DNA of 64,000 bases from an uncultured Dorea sp. Lineage in GTDB: Bacteria > Bacillota > Clostridia > Lachnospirales > Lachnospiraceae. A program made the translations under genes and the position numbers. Of this stretch, positions 62,526 to 64,000 are shown piece by piece; positions within the stretch are counted from its first letter, which is position 1; every line of letters starts with the position of its first letter. The stretch lies in the NCBI GenBank assembly GCA_910584615.1, contig CAJUAM010000005.1, positions 1 to 64,000 of the forward strand, read 5' to 3'. Below the pieces are notes generated by a model, which was not told the DNA's origin, searched no databases, and worked only from the letters and a program-made list of their open reading frames with translations.

Positions 62526-63005
62526 ATGAGCAAAAAAGAATTAAAAACAAATGCTATGCGGATTCTTGATAAAAAGAAGATTGCTTATGAATACGAAACC
62601 TACGAATGTGATGAGTTTACCGACGGCATCCATGTGGCAGATATGCTTGGATATGAGCATCATCTGGTATATAAGACGCTGGTGACTGCCGGAAAGAGAG
62701 GCGGATATTACGTGTTTGTGATTCCGATTGAAGAGGAGATCGACTTTAAAAAGGCTGCAAAAGCAGTGGGAGAAAAGTCTTTGTCCATGCTGCCCCTTAA
62801 AGAACTTACAGATGTGACCGGCTATGTGCGGGGAGGCTGTACATCCATCGGAATGAAAAAGCAGTATCCCACCATGATACAAATAGATGCGAAAGAACTT
62901 TCCTATATGTATGTGAGTGGAGGAAAGGTAGGGATGCAGATCAGGATTTCGCCGGAAGATCTAAGAAAAGCGGCGAAGGCAGAATATGCGGATGTGATCA
63001 TGTAA
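62526..63005 (+). CDS. ybaK: YbaK/EbsC-type aminoacyl-tRNA deacylase
   Basis: This 159-residue protein matches YbaK, which hydrolyses Cys-tRNA(Pro) and related mischarged tRNAs. Features include TNAMRILDKKKIAYEYETY at the start, HHLVYKTLVTAGKRGGYYVF with the conserved lysine, and VRGGCTSIGMKKQYPTMI. It follows the TIGR03936 gene by 23 bases and is likely co-transcribed. Confidence 0.92.
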   Translation: MSKKELKTNAMRILDKKKIAYEYETYECDEFTDGIHVADMLGYEHHLVYKTLVTAGKRGGYYVFVIPIEEEIDFKKAAKAVGEKSLSMLPLKELTDVTGYVRGGCTSIGMKKQYPTMIQIDAKELSYMYVSGGKVGMQIRISPEDLRKAAKAEYADVIM

Positions 63006-63081
63006 AGAATCGGGAAAGGCGGCAGGATAAGGAACGGCAGTAAGGGGTACCGGATGAGGCAAAAGGATGAAAGGTGGCAAA

Positions 63082-63726
63082 ATGCAGGTTAATAAATTAG
63101 AAGAAGAGAAAATAGAAAGTACTGATATACAGGAAGCAATAGAGCAGGCAGAGGCAGTCGTTTTTGACATCGGCAACGTATTGGTTGCATTTGCATGGGA
63201 GGAGTATCTTAAGTCTCTGGGATTTGATGAGGAGACTTATGAACATGTTGCCAACGCCATGTTCCGGAATGAAGACTGGTATGCAGGAGATTTAGGACTT
63301 GTGACCACGAAGCAGTGGCTGGAGCTGTTTATTGAGAATGATCCGGCTTATGAGTCCCAGATAAGGTATACTTTCGAAAATTTTGGAAGAGCTATTGTTC
63401 CTTATAAATATACAAAGCCGTGGACGACATTGCTAAAACAGCGGAAGAAAAAGATTTATTTTTTGTCCAATTACTCAGAAGAGATGTTCTGTCAGTCAAA
63501 GGAGCAGCTTGATTTTCTTGGGTATTTTGACGGCGGTCTGCTTTCATGGGAGGAAAAGTGCATGAAGCCGGATGACCAGATTTACAAAATCCTCCTGAAA
63601 CGCTATCATCTTAAACCTGAAAAGTGTGTTTTCTTTGACGATCGTATGGAAAATGTGGAGGGTGCACGAAGAGCAGGAATGAAAGCTTTCTTATTTCATA
63701 CAGATATTCCGTTGCAGTTATTATAA
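63082..63726 (+). CDS. HAD-superfamily hydrolase (subfamily IA, epoxide hydrolase N-terminal/YihX-like)
   Basis: From ATG 63082, with AAAGGTGG upstream, the product is 214 residues; ATG 63067 is an alternative. HAD motif I is AVVFDIGNVLVAFAWEEYL, motif II FLSNYSEEMF, motif III the lysine in EEKCMKPDDQIY, and motif IV VFFDDRMENVEGARRAGM. The FDIGNVL form of motif I is typical of YihX-like sugar-phosphate phosphatases, but the substrate is unknown. Confidence 0.85.
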   Translation: MQVNKLEEEKIESTDIQEAIEQAEAVVFDIGNVLVAFAWEEYLKSLGFDEETYEHVANAMFRNEDWYAGDLGLVTTKQWLELFIENDPAYESQIRYTFENFGRAIVPYKYTKPWTTLLKQRKKKIYFLSNYSEEMFCQSKEQLDFLGYFDGGLLSWEEKCMKPDDQIYKILLKRYHLKPEKCVFFDDRMENVEGARRAGMKAFLFHTDIPLQLL

Positions 63727-63793
63727 AAAAGTTGTAATATATAAAAGATTGAGTTATACGAAGAGAGTGAAATTGGAGGAATACAGAAGTAAG

Positions 63794-64000
63794 ATGAAGA
63801 AGGTAGTTAAGTTTGGAGGCAGTTCTCTTGCCAGCGCAGAGCAGTTTCGAAAGGCCGGATCTATTATCCGCAATGACAGTGCAAGGCGCTATGTGATTCC
63901 GTCTGCTCCGGGCAAACGGAATCCGGATGATGTGAAAGTAACAGATATGCTGTACCAGTGCTATAAGCAGGCGATTCTGGATGATGACATGGAGCGGGAT
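63794..64000 (+). CDS. Aspartokinase, N-terminal part (runs off the window)
   Basis: ATG 63794 opens a frame that is still open at the right edge (69 codons seen). The start KKVVKFGGSSLASAEQFRKA is the K-F-G-G-S-S ATP-binding signature of aspartate kinase, which makes aspartyl phosphate, the substrate of Asd. A GGAGGA site lies about 14 bases upstream, rather far. The ACT domains that set feedback specificity are outside the window. Confidence 0.85.
   Translation, partial: MKKVVKFGGSSLASAEQFRKAGSIIRNDSARRYVIPSAPGKRNPDDVKVTDMLYQCYKQAILDDDMERD

Overview
The window reads as a chromosomal segment of a low-to-middle GC, Gram-positive anaerobe of the Clostridia, most probably a gut Lachnospiraceae (inference). 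The reasons are the gene families and their arrangement (QueH, a short HisG with HisZ, RecU, LysM-free L,D-transpeptidase and Ig-like/FN3 surface proteins, Sec lipoproteins without any outer-membrane genes), strong GGAGG ribosome sites, and sigma-A promoters. No rRNA, tRNA or CRISPR array was seen.

Layout. 1-260: the left edge appears to be the end of a mobile element. The last 17 codons of what looks like a large serine recombinase abut an ABC ATPase gene that is cut at its Walker A motif. 0.4-12.5 kb: housekeeping genes (queH, asd, ppk1, a type IA topoisomerase, a hexapeptide-repeat acyltransferase-like protein, a beta-hydroxyacid dehydrogenase, mgsA, a sodium:solute symporter), then leuA carrying a C-terminal AraC-type DNA-binding domain. 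12.6-14.3 kb: CoA-disulfide-reductase/rhodanese on the minus strand. 14.5-25 kb: a cell-envelope block with a secreted Ig-like/NlpC-like protein, an acyltransferase-3 protein, and two MBOAT + SGNH pairs either side of an FN3/L,D-transpeptidase. 25-32.8 kb: peptidases (M24, M20C, M23), a malate/lactate-dehydrogenase-family enzyme, a membrane-SGNH fusion and a divergent LysR regulator.

32.8-39.7 kb: a tight RNA-modification run (RsmF-like methyltransferase, RsuA-like and RluA-like pseudouridine synthases, HAD phosphatase, YgiQ radical SAM, a small membrane protein), ending with recU. 39.8-44.9 kb: a histidine operon hisZ-hisG-hisD-hisB-(HisF-like)hisIE behind a perfect consensus promoter; it lacks hisC, hisH, hisA and a normal hisF. 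44.9-51.4 kb: a DUF1266 lipoprotein, a small membrane protein, a C_GCAxxG_C_C cysteine-rich protein paired with a TDT-type transporter, and a BspA-like leucine-rich surface protein.

51.5-59.7 kb: the most system-like accessory region. A LysR gene diverges from one seven-gene run: D-serine dehydratase/D-threonine aldolase-family PLP enzyme, D-glutamate-cyclase-like (DUF4392) protein, a TRAP transporter (dctP, dctQ, dctM), a xylose-isomerase-like TIM barrel and a D-2-hydroxyacid dehydrogenase. It looks like an uptake and breakdown route for a D-amino acid or hydroxy-D-amino acid; the substrate is not shown by the sequence. 59.8-64 kb: a 29-codon ORF coupled to a TIGR03960 radical SAM gene, its TIGR03936 partner, YbaK, a HAD hydrolase, and the start of an aspartokinase.
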